DNA of 64,000 nucleotides from Anaerolineae bacterium (GCA_018432315.1 JAHDLB010000043.1:1-64000), one strand, 5' to 3'; positions 17,495 through 26,588 are shown, counted from the stretch's first letter. Notes: a model not told the origin generated them from the sequence alone. Translations and numbers: made by a program.

Positions 17495-17523
17495 TTGACT
17501 TTTACGGGTGCACCCCGTACAAT
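17495..17523 (+). promoter_or_regulatory. strong sigma70-type promoter of the EF-G-like gene
   Basis: TTGACT and TACAAT are separated by exactly 17 nt, each differing from consensus at one base. Transcription would start near 17530, leaving a leader of about 100 nt before ATG 17631. The spacer contains CGGGTGCACCCCG, a near-palindrome that could also bind a regulator. Confidence 0.8.
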
Positions 17524-17630
17524 CTCTTAATTCTTAATCAAGCTGAATGCGTCAAACACGGGCGGCGGCGCCGGGCGCTGCTGTTGTCGTTTGGACTGTG
17601 CGAAATTCACCGTTTGGAGGCTCCAACTCA

Positions 17631-19733
17631 ATGAAGGAATATACAACTGAACTCTTGAGGAATATTGCCCTGGTCGGACACCAGGGCGCCGGCAAGACAA
17701 GCCTGGCCGAAAGCCTGCTGTTCAACACCGGCGCCATCACCCGCATGGGCAAGGTCGAGGAAGGCAACACCGCCGCCGACTTCGACGAGGATGAGCGCTC
17801 GCGTACGCTGTCGATCTATTCCTCGCTGCTTCCCATCGAATTCAACGACCACAAGATCAACATCATCGACGCGCCGGGCTTCGTGGATTTTCAGGGCGAG
17901 GCCAAGAACGCGGTGCGCGTGGCGGATGCGGCGGTCGTGGTGGTGGACGCCGTGGCCGGGCCGGAAGTGGGGACCGAGCTGGCGTTTGATTACGCTCGCG
18001 AATTCAACCTGCCCGTGATGGCCGTCATCAACAAGATGGATCGCGAGAACGCCAATTTCAGCCAGGCGCTCGGCGCCATGCGCGAGCGGTTCCCCGACTA
18101 CCGGTTTGTCCCGGTCATGCTGCCGATTGGGGCGCAGGCCGATTTTTCGGGCGTGGTCAACGTGCTGACCCAGAAGGCGTACATGGGCGCGGGCAAAGAC
18201 GCCAGCGACCTGCCGGGCGACATGGCCGACGACCTGGAGATGGCCCGCCTGGAGCTGATCGAAGCCGCCGCTGAATCCGATGACGCGCTGATGGAGAAAT
18301 ACTTCGAGACGGAGACGCTGGCGGACGACGAGATCAAAGAGGGGATGCGCGCGGCGGCCAAGAACCCGGACCAGAACGTGGTGCCCGTCTTCGTGACGAG
18401 CGCAACGCACAGCATCGGCATCGTGCCGCTGCTCGAGGCGCTGATCGTCTACGTGGCGCCGCCCGACGCCCGGCGGGTGGCCGTCGAGGCGGAGCGCGGC
18501 GGTGAGGTCGAGTACCTCGACGGCCCGCTGAGCGACAGCGGCCCTGTGGTGGCATACGTCTTCCACAGCCACACCGACAAGTACGGCACGCTGACCTATT
18601 TCCGCCTGTTCAACGGGATGCTCAAGCCGAACGACACGCTCATCAACCTGGACGGCGATCACGAGGAGCGGCTCGGCGGCTTGATGACCATGCGCGGCGA
18701 AACCCAGATCCCGCTGGAGGTGCTGCACGCCGGGGATATCGGTGTTGTGGCGAAACTGCGCGACACGCACACAGGTCACACGCTGGCGGCCAAGGGGTTC
18801 AAGAAGTTCGTCACCCGGCCCAGGTTCTCGATGCCGATCTACGCCGTGGCGCTGCACCCGCGCACCCAGAGCGACAGCGCCAAGATGGGCGAGGTGCTCA
18901 CCGGGCTGACCAACGCCGATCCGACGCTGAACTGGTACCAGGACGGCGCGCTCAAGCAGACGATCCTCGAAGGCATGGGCGGCACCCATATCGACATCGC
19001 CATCAGCCGCGCCGAACGGATGGGCGTGGGGCTGGACACCAGTGTGCCGAAGGTGCCCTACCAGGAAACCGTCACCAAGTCGGCGACTGCGGTGTACCGC
19101 CACAAGAAGCAGACCGGCGGCGCGGGCCAGTTCGCCGAAGTGCATCTGCGCGTCGAGCCGCTGCCCTCGCCCACCGGGGACGAGGAGGAAGTGCCCGAAT
19201 TCGAGTTCGGCAACGAGGTGTTCGGCGGCGCGATCAGCGGGGCGTTCATCGGCTCGACCGAGAAGGGCGTGCGCCAGGTGCTGGACGGCGGCGTGATCGC
19301 CGGCTACCCGGTGAAGTTCGTCAAGGCGACCGTGTTCGACGGCAAGATGCACCCGGTCGACTCGAAGGACATCGCCTTCCAGATCGCCGGGCGCGGCGCG
19401 TTCCGCGAGGCCTTCGAGGGCGCGGGGCCGGTCCTGCTGGAGCCGATCATGCGTATCGAGATCACCGTGCCCGAGGACGCGATGGGCGACATCATGGGCG
19501 ACATGAACACCCGCCGCGGGCGCGTGCTGGGCATGGAAACCGAGGCCGGGCGCAGCGTCGTCACCGCGGAAGTGCCGCTGGCCGAAATTCAGCGCTACAG
19601 CAACGATTTGCGCTCGATGACCGGCGGGCGCGGCGTATATACCATGGAGTTCCTGCGCTACGAGCGGGTCCCGGCCCACATCCAGGCCGAGATCATCGCC
19701 AAGGCGGAGAAGGCCAAAGAGGAAGAAGACTAG
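17631..19733 (+). CDS. EF-G-like translational GTPase (EF-G paralogue)
   Basis: The 700-residue protein has the complete EF-G domain order: G domain with P-loop GHQGAGKT (16-23), NKMD (134-137), domain II, domain III, the domain IV region with TGGAGQFAEVHLRVEP and the domain V ending. Switch II reads DAPGF (80-84) instead of DTPGH, so the catalytic histidine of EF-G is replaced by phenylalanine, and the G2 region reads RSRTLSIYSS rather than RERGITI. These changes place it in the EF-G-like paralogue group rather than the housekeeping fusA. I start at the ATG at 17631 with GGAGG 9 nt upstream; the longer frame adds a non-conserved leader. It probably binds the ribosome, with unknown timing and role. 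Confidence 0.9.
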   Translation: MKEYTTELLRNIALVGHQGAGKTSLAESLLFNTGAITRMGKVEEGNTAADFDEDERSRTLSIYSSLLPIEFNDHKINIIDAPGFVDFQGEAKNAVRVADAAVVVVDAVAGPEVGTELAFDYAREFNLPVMAVINKMDRENANFSQALGAMRERFPDYRFVPVMLPIGAQADFSGVVNVLTQKAYMGAGKDASDLPGDMADDLEMARLELIEAAAESDDALMEKYFETETLADDEIKEGMRAAAKNPDQNVVPVFVTSATHSIGIVPLLEALIVYVAPPDARRVAVEAERGGEVEYLDGPLSDSGPVVAYVFHSHTDKYGTLTYFRLFNGMLKPNDTLINLDGDHEERLGGLMTMRGETQIPLEVLHAGDIGVVAKLRDTHTGHTLAAKGFKKFVTRPRFSMPIYAVALHPRTQSDSAKMGEVLTGLTNADPTLNWYQDGALKQTILEGMGGTHIDIAISRAERMGVGLDTSVPKVPYQETVTKSATAVYRHKKQTGGAGQFAEVHLRVEPLPSPTGDEEEVPEFEFGNEVFGGAISGAFIGSTEKGVRQVLDGGVIAGYPVKFVKATVFDGKMHPVDSKDIAFQIAGRGAFREAFEGAGPVLLEPIMRIEITVPEDAMGDIMGDMNTRRGRVLGMETEAGRSVVTAEVPLAEIQRYSNDLRSMTGGRGVYTMEFLRYERVPAHIQAEIIAKAEKAKEEED

Positions 19734-19761
19734 CGCGGGCGCAAGCCTCAGCACAGCGTGG

Positions 19762-19793
19762 ACGGGATCGCCCAGCCGGGCGGTCCCGTTTTT
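19762..19793 (+). terminator. rho-independent terminator of the EF-G-like gene
   Basis: ACGGGATCGCCC pairs with GGGCGGTCCCGT (12 bp with one G-U) around the loop AGCC, followed by a T-run. It also sits at the end of the convergent GT2 gene. Confidence 0.88.
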
Positions 19794-19809
19794 GGTTGGG
19801 TGGGGGGCG

Positions 19810-21006
19810 TCACTCGATGCGGCGCGTCTTGCCGCCCTGCGCGATCTCGTAGGTGCGCCCGCGGCAGACGAAGGTCCGCTCGATCAGGGCGCGCGCCCAC
19901 AGCGCGGGCGAGATGAACGTGTCGAGCATGAAAAGCTGGGCGTAGGCCGTCCAGGTGAAGGCGCGCCCGAACCGCAGCCGGTCGAGCTGGTGGGCGACGA
20001 TCATGCGCAGCGCGACGAAGCCCCACCACGTCCGGCGGCCCCACCAGCGGCCCTCGCGCTCCGTGATCAGGCCGAGCATGAAGCCGACCGTGAGCGGGTT
20101 GGTGAACGGCCACGCGATGAACTCCGGCAGGGCAGCGGCGCGGCTGACGATCAGCCGGCGGAGCAGGGTGGCGGTCGCCTCGTTGAACGACTGGGGCGGC
20201 GGCACGATCGGCGCGGGGACGGGGATCGTCGCGATCTGGTAGCCGTTTTCGCGCACCAGGCTGCCCAGGGCGACGTCTTCCGCGGCCCGATCCAGCAGGT
20301 ACAGCAGGCCGCCCGCCTGCTCGATGACGGATCGGCGGACCAGCATGAAGCCCGCCGTCATCGACCTGACGCGACCGCTCAGCGCCGCGAAGGGCAGCCC
20401 GGCGGTGCGCGCGTGGTTGACGTGCAGCGCGGTGATCATCTCGCCGCCGGTGGGCACCGGCGAACTGCTGCGACGCTCCGGCTCCAGGTACAGTGGCGGC
20501 GCGAACGCCGCGCCGATGGACGGGTCCTCCAGCACGGCCAGGGCGGCATTCCACAACTCGGCTTTCATGTGCAGGTTCGGGTCCACGAACGCGATCAGGT
20601 CGCCGCGCGCGGCCTGGTAACCCGCGTCGAAGTCGTGCATGGGGCTGGCGTGCGCGCCGGCTGGCCCGCTGGTCACGATCCGCGCGGTGGCCGGGTAGTG
20701 CCCGGCGATGGCTGCCGCCGCGGGATAGGCGGGCGCAGCTTCGTCCTCGACCACCAGCAGCAGCTCGTAGTCGTCGCTGGGGCCGCTGATCGCCATGACG
20801 TGCAGCAGGGCCAGCGTGTCGAGCGTCTTCTCGTGGAGCGGCACCACGACGCTGATCGATGGCGCGGCCTCTGCCGGGGGCGGCGGCGGCTGGCGCCAGA
20901 AGCGGCGGTTCGCTAGGTAGACGAGGAGCTGGTACAGCGAGGACAGCACCAGCAAATTGACCAGCAGTGTTTCGATCGTGTAGCGGAGCGGTTTCGGCAG
21001 CATCAT
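19810..21006 (-). CDS. family 2 glycosyltransferase, membrane-associated
   Basis: The 398-residue protein has an N-terminal hydrophobic helix (about 11-31) and a GT-A domain. ISVVVPLHEK (50-59) is the first strand, LLLVVEDEA the second, and FVDPNLHM supplies the metal-site acidic residue in place of a classical DXD. RAAEDVALGSLVRENGYQIATIP is the ED-type catalytic region seen in ceramide-glucosyltransferase-like (GT21) and other processive GT2 enzymes. The C-terminal 120 residues have further membrane-associated helices. Acceptor and donor are not readable. It is separated from the upstream kinase gene by 9 nt and is presumably co-transcribed. Confidence 0.85.
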   Translation of the reverse strand: MMLPKPLRYTIETLLVNLLVLSSLYQLLVYLANRRFWRQPPPPPAEAAPSISVVVPLHEKTLDTLALLHVMAISGPSDDYELLLVVEDEAAPAYPAAAAIAGHYPATARIVTSGPAGAHASPMHDFDAGYQAARGDLIAFVDPNLHMKAELWNAALAVLEDPSIGAAFAPPLYLEPERRSSSPVPTGGEMITALHVNHARTAGLPFAALSGRVRSMTAGFMLVRRSVIEQAGGLLYLLDRAAEDVALGSLVRENGYQIATIPVPAPIVPPPQSFNEATATLLRRLIVSRAAALPEFIAWPFTNPLTVGFMLGLITEREGRWWGRRTWWGFVALRMIVAHQLDRLRFGRAFTWTAYAQLFMLDTFISPALWARALIERTFVCRGRTYEIAQGGKTRRIE

Positions 21007-21015
21007 CGGCGGCGC

Positions 21016-22137
21016 TCAGCGTAGAATGGCGAACGCGATCAAGGCCACGACCGCCGCCAGCATGGCGGCGACGGCCAGCCACATCCACAGCCACGCGCGC
21101 CGGTCCGGCTCGGCGGTCACGTCGGCGAGCAGCGGGGAGATGGCCGGTTCGGGCGACGATTGGGACGCCGGGGCGGGCGGTTGGGGCGCGAGATCGCGCA
21201 GGAGCCGGTCGGGAATGGGCGGCGGCGACGAATAGCTGTGCGGCGGCTTGTCGAAGACCGGGTCCGGGCCGATCGGCGGCGCGTTCTCAGCCAGCGGCTG
21301 GGTGCCCAACAGCTCGCGCAGGGCATGTCTGACCGCCTCGCTCATGGCGCTGGCGGACCGGTAGCGGATGCCGGGCAGCTTGGCGAGCGCCTTGCGCAGC
21401 ACTTCGGTGATGTCCAGCGGCAGGTCGGGCCGGTGTTTGAGCGGGTTGGGAACCGGCTCGCTGATGTGCTGGTGGATGATCGCCAGGGGCGTGGGGCCGT
21501 CGAAGGGCAGGGTACCGGTCAGCATTTCGAACAGCACGACGCCCAGCGAATAGATGTCGGAGGCGGGGGTCAGTTCCTCGCCGCGGCATTGTTCGGGCGA
21601 CGCATAGGCGGCGGTGCCCAGGAATCCACCGGCGGCTGTCAGGTGTTCGTCAGCGTTCATCAGGCGGGCGATGCCAAAATCGGCGAGCAAGGCGCTCCCC
21701 CGGTCGTCGAACAGGATGTTGCCCGGCTTGATGTCGCGGTGGATGATGCCCCGCGCATGAGCGTGATCGAGCGCCCCGGCGACCTCGGCCAGGATGCACA
21801 CCACGTCGGCGACGGGCAGCGGGCCGCTCTCCAGCCGCTTTTCGAGCGTGTCGCCGTCCGCGTATTGCATCACGAGGTAGGGCATGCCGGCTTCTTCACC
21901 GAAATCGATGAGCGGCAAAATGTGCGGGTGCTGCAGGTGGGCGGCGGTCTCCGCCTCGCGCAGGAACCGGTGCCGCAGGGTGTCGTTGGCGGCCAGGTGC
22001 AGGGGCAGGATCTTGAGGGCGACCTGGTAGTTGTCCGGCAGCCGCCGCGCGCGGTAGACGCTCGCCATGCCGCCCGCGCCGAGATGCTCGATTACGAAAT
22101 AGCTGCCGAAGGTCGTGCCGATCAAGGTGTTGTTCAT
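21016..22137 (-). CDS. Ser/Thr protein kinase, PknB type
   Basis: The 373-residue protein has a complete eukaryotic-type kinase domain (about 10-275): GAGGMASVYRARRL (nucleotide loop), VALKIL with the ATP lysine, IIHRDIKPGNILF catalytic loop and DFGIARL metal motif, all with intact HRD and DFG residues. A proline/serine-rich stretch leads to a single C-terminal transmembrane helix (about 346-370) and no extracellular sensor domain, so it is a tail-anchored cytoplasmic kinase. Directly followed by the GT2 gene (9 nt), which may be a functional partner or only a co-expressed neighbour. The start is ATG 22137 with no clear Shine-Dalgarno; see the extended -10 promoter upstream. Confidence 0.93.
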   Translation of the reverse strand: MNNTLIGTTFGSYFVIEHLGAGGMASVYRARRLPDNYQVALKILPLHLAANDTLRHRFLREAETAAHLQHPHILPLIDFGEEAGMPYLVMQYADGDTLEKRLESGPLPVADVVCILAEVAGALDHAHARGIIHRDIKPGNILFDDRGSALLADFGIARLMNADEHLTAAGGFLGTAAYASPEQCRGEELTPASDIYSLGVVLFEMLTGTLPFDGPTPLAIIHQHISEPVPNPLKHRPDLPLDITEVLRKALAKLPGIRYRSASAMSEAVRHALRELLGTQPLAENAPPIGPDPVFDKPPHSYSSPPPIPDRLLRDLAPQPPAPASQSSPEPAISPLLADVTAEPDRRAWLWMWLAVAAMLAAVVALIAFAILR

Positions 22138-22178
22138 CGGGTTTCACTTGTGCGGGCTTGTGTTTGCCACCTACAGCC

Positions 22179-22211
22179 AGTGTATCACAGCCGGCTAAAA
22201 GGATATGTCAA
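22179..22211 (-). promoter_or_regulatory. extended -10 promoter of the kinase gene
   Basis: TGATACACT on the minus strand is an extended -10 (TGnTACACT). A perfect TTGACA lies 21 nt upstream of the -10, longer than the normal 17-nt spacer, so the extended -10 may dominate. Confidence 0.4.
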
Positions 22212-22268
22212 AGCCGTGCAAGGGTTTTGTAACAACCCCATGCCCCCGGCAGCGTTTCCCGGCGTGGG

Positions 22269-23027
22269 CTAGCGCGGCGGCAGGTGCTCGCTCAGCCAGC
22301 GCGTGGTCGTCTCGAAGACGTCGCGCCGCCAGTCCGGATGGCGGAAGGCGTGATCGGCACCCAGGACGAGATGCAGCGTCCCACGTTCGCCCAGCGCCTG
22401 CCGGAGTGTCTCGGCCTCGCGGACCGACACGACCTCGTCGCTGGTCGCCTGGATAACCAGGCCCGGACCGGCATAACCGGCCAGCGCGCCGGCGACGTCG
22501 GTTTCGTGGAAGGACGTGACGAACTGCTCGCCGACCTGCAAGCCGCCGACGATGCCCGAATGGATGCCGCGCTGAGGGATGTCGTTGAAGTGCTCGCGGG
22601 GGAGGCCGGCGGCGTTCCAGAACACCGCTGCGCGGACGCGCGCATCGCGCCCGGCCAGCAGCGCGGCAACCGCCCCGCCCAGGCTCAGGCCCAGGAGGGC
22701 GATCCGGCTGGCGTCGATGCCGGGCTGCGCCTCCAGCCAGCCGAGCATGGCGGCGGCATCGTCGACTTGGGTGTGGATGGTGAAGTCCGCGAAGGTCCCG
22801 TCGCTGTCGCCGGAGCCGTAGAAACTCACGCGCAGGGCCGCATAACCGGCGGCGGCGAGGTGCCGCCCCATCTGCACGTAGAGCCGGTGATCTTCGACGT
22901 GGTGGCCCGTGAAGCCGTGCAGCAGGACGACGACCGGCGCGGGGCCCGCGCCGTCGGGCAGGTGCAGCACGCCGCGCAGCGTGCCCAGCGGGCCGGGGAT
23001 CTCGACCGAACGGCAGGTCCCGCTCAT
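22269..23027 (-). CDS. alpha/beta hydrolase
   Basis: The 252-residue protein has the oxyanion HGFTGHH region (37-43), the nucleophile elbow GLSLGG (118-123 with Ser120), and likely catalytic aspartate and histidine at TSDEVVS and GADHAFRHPDWR. This is the layout of dienelactone-hydrolase or esterase-like alpha/beta hydrolases, cytosolic. The start overlaps the TPR stop by 4 nt, so the two are translationally coupled. Substrate is unknown. Confidence 0.9.
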   Translation of the reverse strand: MSGTCRSVEIPGPLGTLRGVLHLPDGAGPAPVVVLLHGFTGHHVEDHRLYVQMGRHLAAAGYAALRVSFYGSGDSDGTFADFTIHTQVDDAAAMLGWLEAQPGIDASRIALLGLSLGGAVAALLAGRDARVRAAVFWNAAGLPREHFNDIPQRGIHSGIVGGLQVGEQFVTSFHETDVAGALAGYAGPGLVIQATSDEVVSVREAETLRQALGERGTLHLVLGADHAFRHPDWRRDVFETTTRWLSEHLPPR

Positions 23028-23584
23028 GACTGCTCGTCAGCCTGGTCGCCGCCGGTGCCGGTGATCTTGTCACGCAGCGAGAGCAGGTTTTTCATCAGGC
23101 GCTGGCGCGCGTTGGGCTGCTTGACGTACTCCAACCCGACTTCGTACGTGGCCGCGGCCTGCATGATCTTGCCGCTGCGAAGCTGGAGGTCGGCAATCGC
23201 CATCACCGTCTGGCCGTAATTCTCTTCGTCGCCCAGGTCCATGAACATGGCCGAGGCTTCGCGGTAGTTAGTGATGGCTTGCTCGGTGTTGCCCATCTTG
23301 GCGTACACGCGGGCCATGTTGCCCAATGCCTGGGCGGTGCGGGTGGTGTCGTCGATCTGGACGAAGAGCGCGCGCGCCATGTTCATCTGTTCGAGCGCGT
23401 TCTCGTGCTGGCCGAGCATGTGCAGCGCCAGCCCCAGGTTGACCTGCATCTCGGCGACCATGTCCGCCGCGCCGTCCTCTTCGTACTGGTCGATGGCCTG
23501 GCGGAACGTGTCGGCTGCCTGCTCGTAATCCTGCTGCATGAACTGCTCGATGCCCCGATCCTTGAGCGTGTCTGCCGTTGACAT
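23024..23584 (-). CDS. tetratricopeptide-repeat protein
   Basis: The 186-residue protein consists almost entirely of helical repeats (about four TPRs): DRGIEQFMQQDYEQAADTFRQAI, MQVNLGLALHMLGQHENALEQMNMA, ALGNMARVYAKMGNTEQAITNY and YGQTVMAIADLQLRSGKIMQAAATYEVGL. No signal or catalytic motif is visible, so it is a cytosolic scaffold of unknown partners. I start at ATG 23584 behind AAGGAG; the upstream residues are not repeat-like. It precedes the hydrolase in an overlapping pair. Confidence 0.88.
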   Translation of the reverse strand: MSTADTLKDRGIEQFMQQDYEQAADTFRQAIDQYEEDGAADMVAEMQVNLGLALHMLGQHENALEQMNMARALFVQIDDTTRTAQALGNMARVYAKMGNTEQAITNYREASAMFMDLGDEENYGQTVMAIADLQLRSGKIMQAAATYEVGLEYVKQPNARQRLMKNLLSLRDKITGTGGDQADEQS

Positions 23585-23624
23585 GTGTTCACTCCTTCGA
23601 ACGACGAAAGCCGGGTTCGCCCTT

Positions 23625-23653
23625 ATTGTCTGTGCTTCGGGGCAGATGCGCAA
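23625..23653 (-). promoter_or_regulatory. possible promoter of the TPR-hydrolase pair
   Basis: TTGCGC and GACAAT are separated by 17 nt on the minus strand and lie about 40 nt before ATG 23584. Both hexamers are only partial matches. Confidence 0.35.
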
Positions 23654-23666
23654 CCAGGCGCGCAAT

Positions 23667-24587
23667 TCACGCGCGGGGCTGTGCCCGGTGGCGTTGTTCT
23701 GCCGGGATCGATGTCGTCACCGGGCGCCGCGCGCCAATCCACCGGTCGAGGGGCAGGTAGATGAGCAGGAACGCGGCGAGCGAGAGCAGCGCCCCGGCCA
23801 GCGCATCGATGATGTAATGGTGGCCCAGGTACACCGTCGCGAAAACCACGCCCAGCGGCAGCAGCACGACCGGCAGCGCCTTGCGGCCCCAAACGGCGAT
23901 CGCTACCAGCGCGATATAGGTGGGATAGGCGGCGTGCAGCGACGGCATGGCGGCTACCGGGTTGGCCCCCTTGGCGACGGTGTCCGCCGAGACAGCGAAG
24001 TGATCGAGGACGATCGGGTCATCGGGCAGGTAGCCGTACATGGTGGCCCACCACGGCGGGGCGGCGGGGAACAGGACATAGACCGCGAAGGCGACGTACG
24101 ACAGCACCACCAGCCCGACCGCGTAGCTCCAATAGAGGCGCCGGGCGCGCTGCCAGAGGAACACGGCCAGCACCAGCGGCGAGAGGAAGTGCGACAGGTA
24201 CAGCGTGTTGGTGATCAGGTCGAGGGCGGGCGTGTACCAGCGATCCCACAACTGCTCCTGGACGACCACGCCGGGCAGTGTGCCGCCGAACAGCGACCGT
24301 TCCCAGGCGATCAGGTTCTCGACGTTGATCTCCGTCCGCGAGAAATCGTCGGCGAAATTGCGCGCCTGTTTGTAGGCCACCAGCAGCATCAGGAACGGCG
24401 CGAATTCGATCAGAAACGCGCGCCCGTTGGCCGTCCAGAAGAAGGCGAAGATGAACGCCGCCGCGATCCGCTCGGTGGACGGGAACGTGCCGTTGAGCGA
24501 CATGGCGATCATGATCACGGGGACCAGCCCCAACTGGAGCAGGAAGGTTCGATTCTTGAAATCGACGATGGGCGTGTCCGTTGTCAC
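23667..24587 (-). CDS. PAP2-family phosphatase/phosphotransferase
   Basis: The 306-residue polytopic protein has about seven membrane helices and the PAP2_3-type active-site pair PSLHAAYPT (near residue 211) and GHHYIIDALAG (near 256). The histidines and arginine-poor active site resemble the inositolphosphotransferase/lipid phosphatase branch. A catalytic role on a lipid phosphate or undecaprenyl pyrophosphate at the membrane is plausible but not specific. Start is GTG 24587 with GAGG upstream. It lies immediately upstream of the TPR gene and has its own good promoter. Confidence 0.85.
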   Translation of the reverse strand: MTTDTPIVDFKNRTFLLQLGLVPVIMIAMSLNGTFPSTERIAAAFIFAFFWTANGRAFLIEFAPFLMLLVAYKQARNFADDFSRTEINVENLIAWERSLFGGTLPGVVVQEQLWDRWYTPALDLITNTLYLSHFLSPLVLAVFLWQRARRLYWSYAVGLVVLSYVAFAVYVLFPAAPPWWATMYGYLPDDPIVLDHFAVSADTVAKGANPVAAMPSLHAAYPTYIALVAIAVWGRKALPVVLLPLGVVFATVYLGHHYIIDALAGALLSLAAFLLIYLPLDRWIGARRPVTTSIPAEQRHRAQPRA

Positions 24588-24633
24588 AGCAGCCTCACTT
24601 CATCCGGTGCGAATGCCTGCGTCTCGGCCCGTT

Positions 24634-24661
24634 ATGGTAGTCCGTTGGGGCCGTTTGTCAA
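24634..24661 (-). promoter_or_regulatory. promoter of the PAP2 gene
   Basis: A perfect TTGACA and TACCAT are spaced by 16 nt on the minus strand, about 45 nt before GTG 24587. Confidence 0.55.
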
Positions 24662-24682
24662 GTCCGGCCCTGTTCGGTCCGC

Positions 24683-26581
24683 TCATTCGACGGCCAGATA
24701 GCCCGCGATGGCGTAATCGTCGCCGCCCGCCGGCAGGATGGCACCGTCCCAGTAGGTGTACAGTTTCACGCCCACCGCGTACTCGCCGGGCGGCAGGCCC
24801 TCCGGCAGGGTCAGGCTGTGCCCGTCGAACACGAGCGTGCCGGGCGCCCACCCGCTGGTGGGAGCCGCCCCGTTGGCGGGGTAGCTGTCGTGCTGGGCCC
24901 GCAGCGCGCCCGACGGATCGAGCAGGAACACCGACACGCTGTAGTCGACGCCGGGCGGCGCGCTGGCGCTCCACCACAGCCGGACCGGGACCGTGTCACC
25001 GGGCCGGGCGCGGGCGGGCAGGTCGAGCTTGTGCAGCGCGATCAGGTCGCCATAGGTGGCGATCGCCTCGTCCCGGATCGCGGCGCGGTCGTAGCGGAAC
25101 GCGAAAATCGGCGAGTCGTGGTGCGCGTAGGCGAGACGGCCCGTGCGGACGAAACCCTCGGCTTCGATCAGGTCCAGCGTGTCGTTGTTGGCCGTCTCAC
25201 TGCCCCAATAGGCGACCCACAGGCCGGGCGTCCGGTCGAGGATGGCCTTGACGGCGGGCATGTACAACTCTTTGTACCGCTTGCGGTAGTCGTACAGCGA
25301 GACGACGACCGGCTCCGGCTCCTCGGCGGGCAGCAGCGCGACGATCTCGTCTTCCGACAGGTCGGGGATGGCCTGGATCAGGTGGTACCACAGCGCGGCG
25401 TGGGCGCCGCCGACCTCGACCAGCACCGGCTCCTCGTCCACGTGGCGGGCGGCGATGTCCGTCGCCATCTGCCGCCAGGGCGGCTTGACGTAAAACGAGC
25501 TGGTGACCAGCAGCCCGTTCACGACCACCAGCGCGATCACCCACGTGCGGCCAAATTTCTCGAACGCGGTCATGCCGTGCCCCACCAGCAGCGCGATAGC
25601 TGGCATGATCACCGAGATGTTGCGATCGGTGAGCAGCGGGTAGCGGTTGTGCAGCGCCGCGGTGATGATGATCGGCAGGCCGAACCACAGCACCGCCAGC
25701 AGCGCGCCGGACAGCCGCCGGTCGCGAGCGGTGTCGCGCATGGGGCCGGGCGGGCGGGCGGCCAGCGGGGCCAGCCAGCCGGTCAGCAGCAGCAGCCCGT
25801 ACAGCGCCAGCGGGTCGCCGAGCGATTCCGAGGCCAGGTATTCGAGCGTGGCGCGGTTGAACGGCATCCCGTGAATCGTCAGGACGGCGCCATCGACCGG
25901 CGTGTTGATGAACTGGTGGATGGCGACGAACACCCACGGCAAGAAGGCCAGCGCGACCAGCGCGTTGACCGCGAAGAAGTGCTTCAGCCGCCCGCGATCG
26001 CGCAGCGTGAGCAGGCCGTGGGCGAGGATCGCCAGGTTGACCATGTAGCAGTAGTAATGCAGGTGGAGGCCGGTCACGCTCAGCAGCACGAAGCCAAACG
26101 CGCTGCCGCCCTGCGGACGGCGCAGCCAGCGCACGTAGAAATAGGCGATCGCGATCATGACGAAGAAGACCATCGGGTAGTCGCGGACTTCCTGTGTCAG
26201 CACGACGTGCTTGTCCATCAGCGTGAAGGCCAGCGCCGCGAACACGCCCGCCGCCGGGCTGAACATGGCGCGGCCCAGCCGGTAGAGCAGGGCGATGCTG
26301 GCGACGGAGAACAGCACGGTGAGATAGCGCAGCGCGAACACCGTCCACCCGGCGACCACGTCCCAGGCGCGCAGCAGCGCGGAGAACACCGGCCCGTGGT
26401 GGTCGATGACCATCGTCATCGTCAGGTCGCGCAGGGAATCGCCGCGGGCCAGCCAGATCGACCAGCCCTCGTCGCCCCACAGGCCCTGGGCGTTCAGGTC
26501 GTGGATGCGCAGGGCCGCCGCCAACAGCAGGATGGCGATCATGGCCGGTAGTGTCCAGGTGGGGTGTGTGCGTGTGGTCAT
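24683..26581 (-). CDS. ArnT-like (GT39/PMT superfamily) membrane glycosyltransferase
   Basis: The 632-residue protein has about ten N-terminal membrane helices and a soluble C-terminal domain of about 180 residues. LRIHDLNAQGLWGDEGWSI (near 20-40) contains the GDE catalytic-acid loop characteristic of dolichol/polyprenyl-phosphate-mannose glycosyltransferase-like proteins, and HGPVFSALLRAWD the second loop. They transfer sugar from a polyprenyl phosphate to lipids or proteins on the outer membrane face. The C-terminal region with VRLWWSASAPPGVDYSV is beta-rich and similar to the equivalent domain of the 862-residue protein at 28010. The start at ATG 26581 has no Shine-Dalgarno; a promoter only 7 nt away suggests leaderless translation. 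Acceptor is unknown. Confidence 0.85.
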   Translation of the reverse strand: MTTRTHPTWTLPAMIAILLLAAALRIHDLNAQGLWGDEGWSIWLARGDSLRDLTMTMVIDHHGPVFSALLRAWDVVAGWTVFALRYLTVLFSVASIALLYRLGRAMFSPAAGVFAALAFTLMDKHVVLTQEVRDYPMVFFVMIAIAYFYVRWLRRPQGGSAFGFVLLSVTGLHLHYYCYMVNLAILAHGLLTLRDRGRLKHFFAVNALVALAFLPWVFVAIHQFINTPVDGAVLTIHGMPFNRATLEYLASESLGDPLALYGLLLLTGWLAPLAARPPGPMRDTARDRRLSGALLAVLWFGLPIIITAALHNRYPLLTDRNISVIMPAIALLVGHGMTAFEKFGRTWVIALVVVNGLLVTSSFYVKPPWRQMATDIAARHVDEEPVLVEVGGAHAALWYHLIQAIPDLSEDEIVALLPAEEPEPVVVSLYDYRKRYKELYMPAVKAILDRTPGLWVAYWGSETANNDTLDLIEAEGFVRTGRLAYAHHDSPIFAFRYDRAAIRDEAIATYGDLIALHKLDLPARARPGDTVPVRLWWSASAPPGVDYSVSVFLLDPSGALRAQHDSYPANGAAPTSGWAPGTLVFDGHSLTLPEGLPPGEYAVGVKLYTYWDGAILPAGGDDYAIAGYLAVE

Positions 26582-26588
26582 GGCGCGA

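Larger units (their letters stand above)
17271..17630. other. 360-nt divergent intergenic region
   Basis: This is the longest gene-free stretch in the window. It holds promoter candidates for the minus-strand C39-TPR gene near 17352-17381 and a strong plus-strand promoter at 17495-17523. The part between them, AT-richer than the flanking genes, shows no conserved open reading frame or recognisable RNA. Confidence 0.6.
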
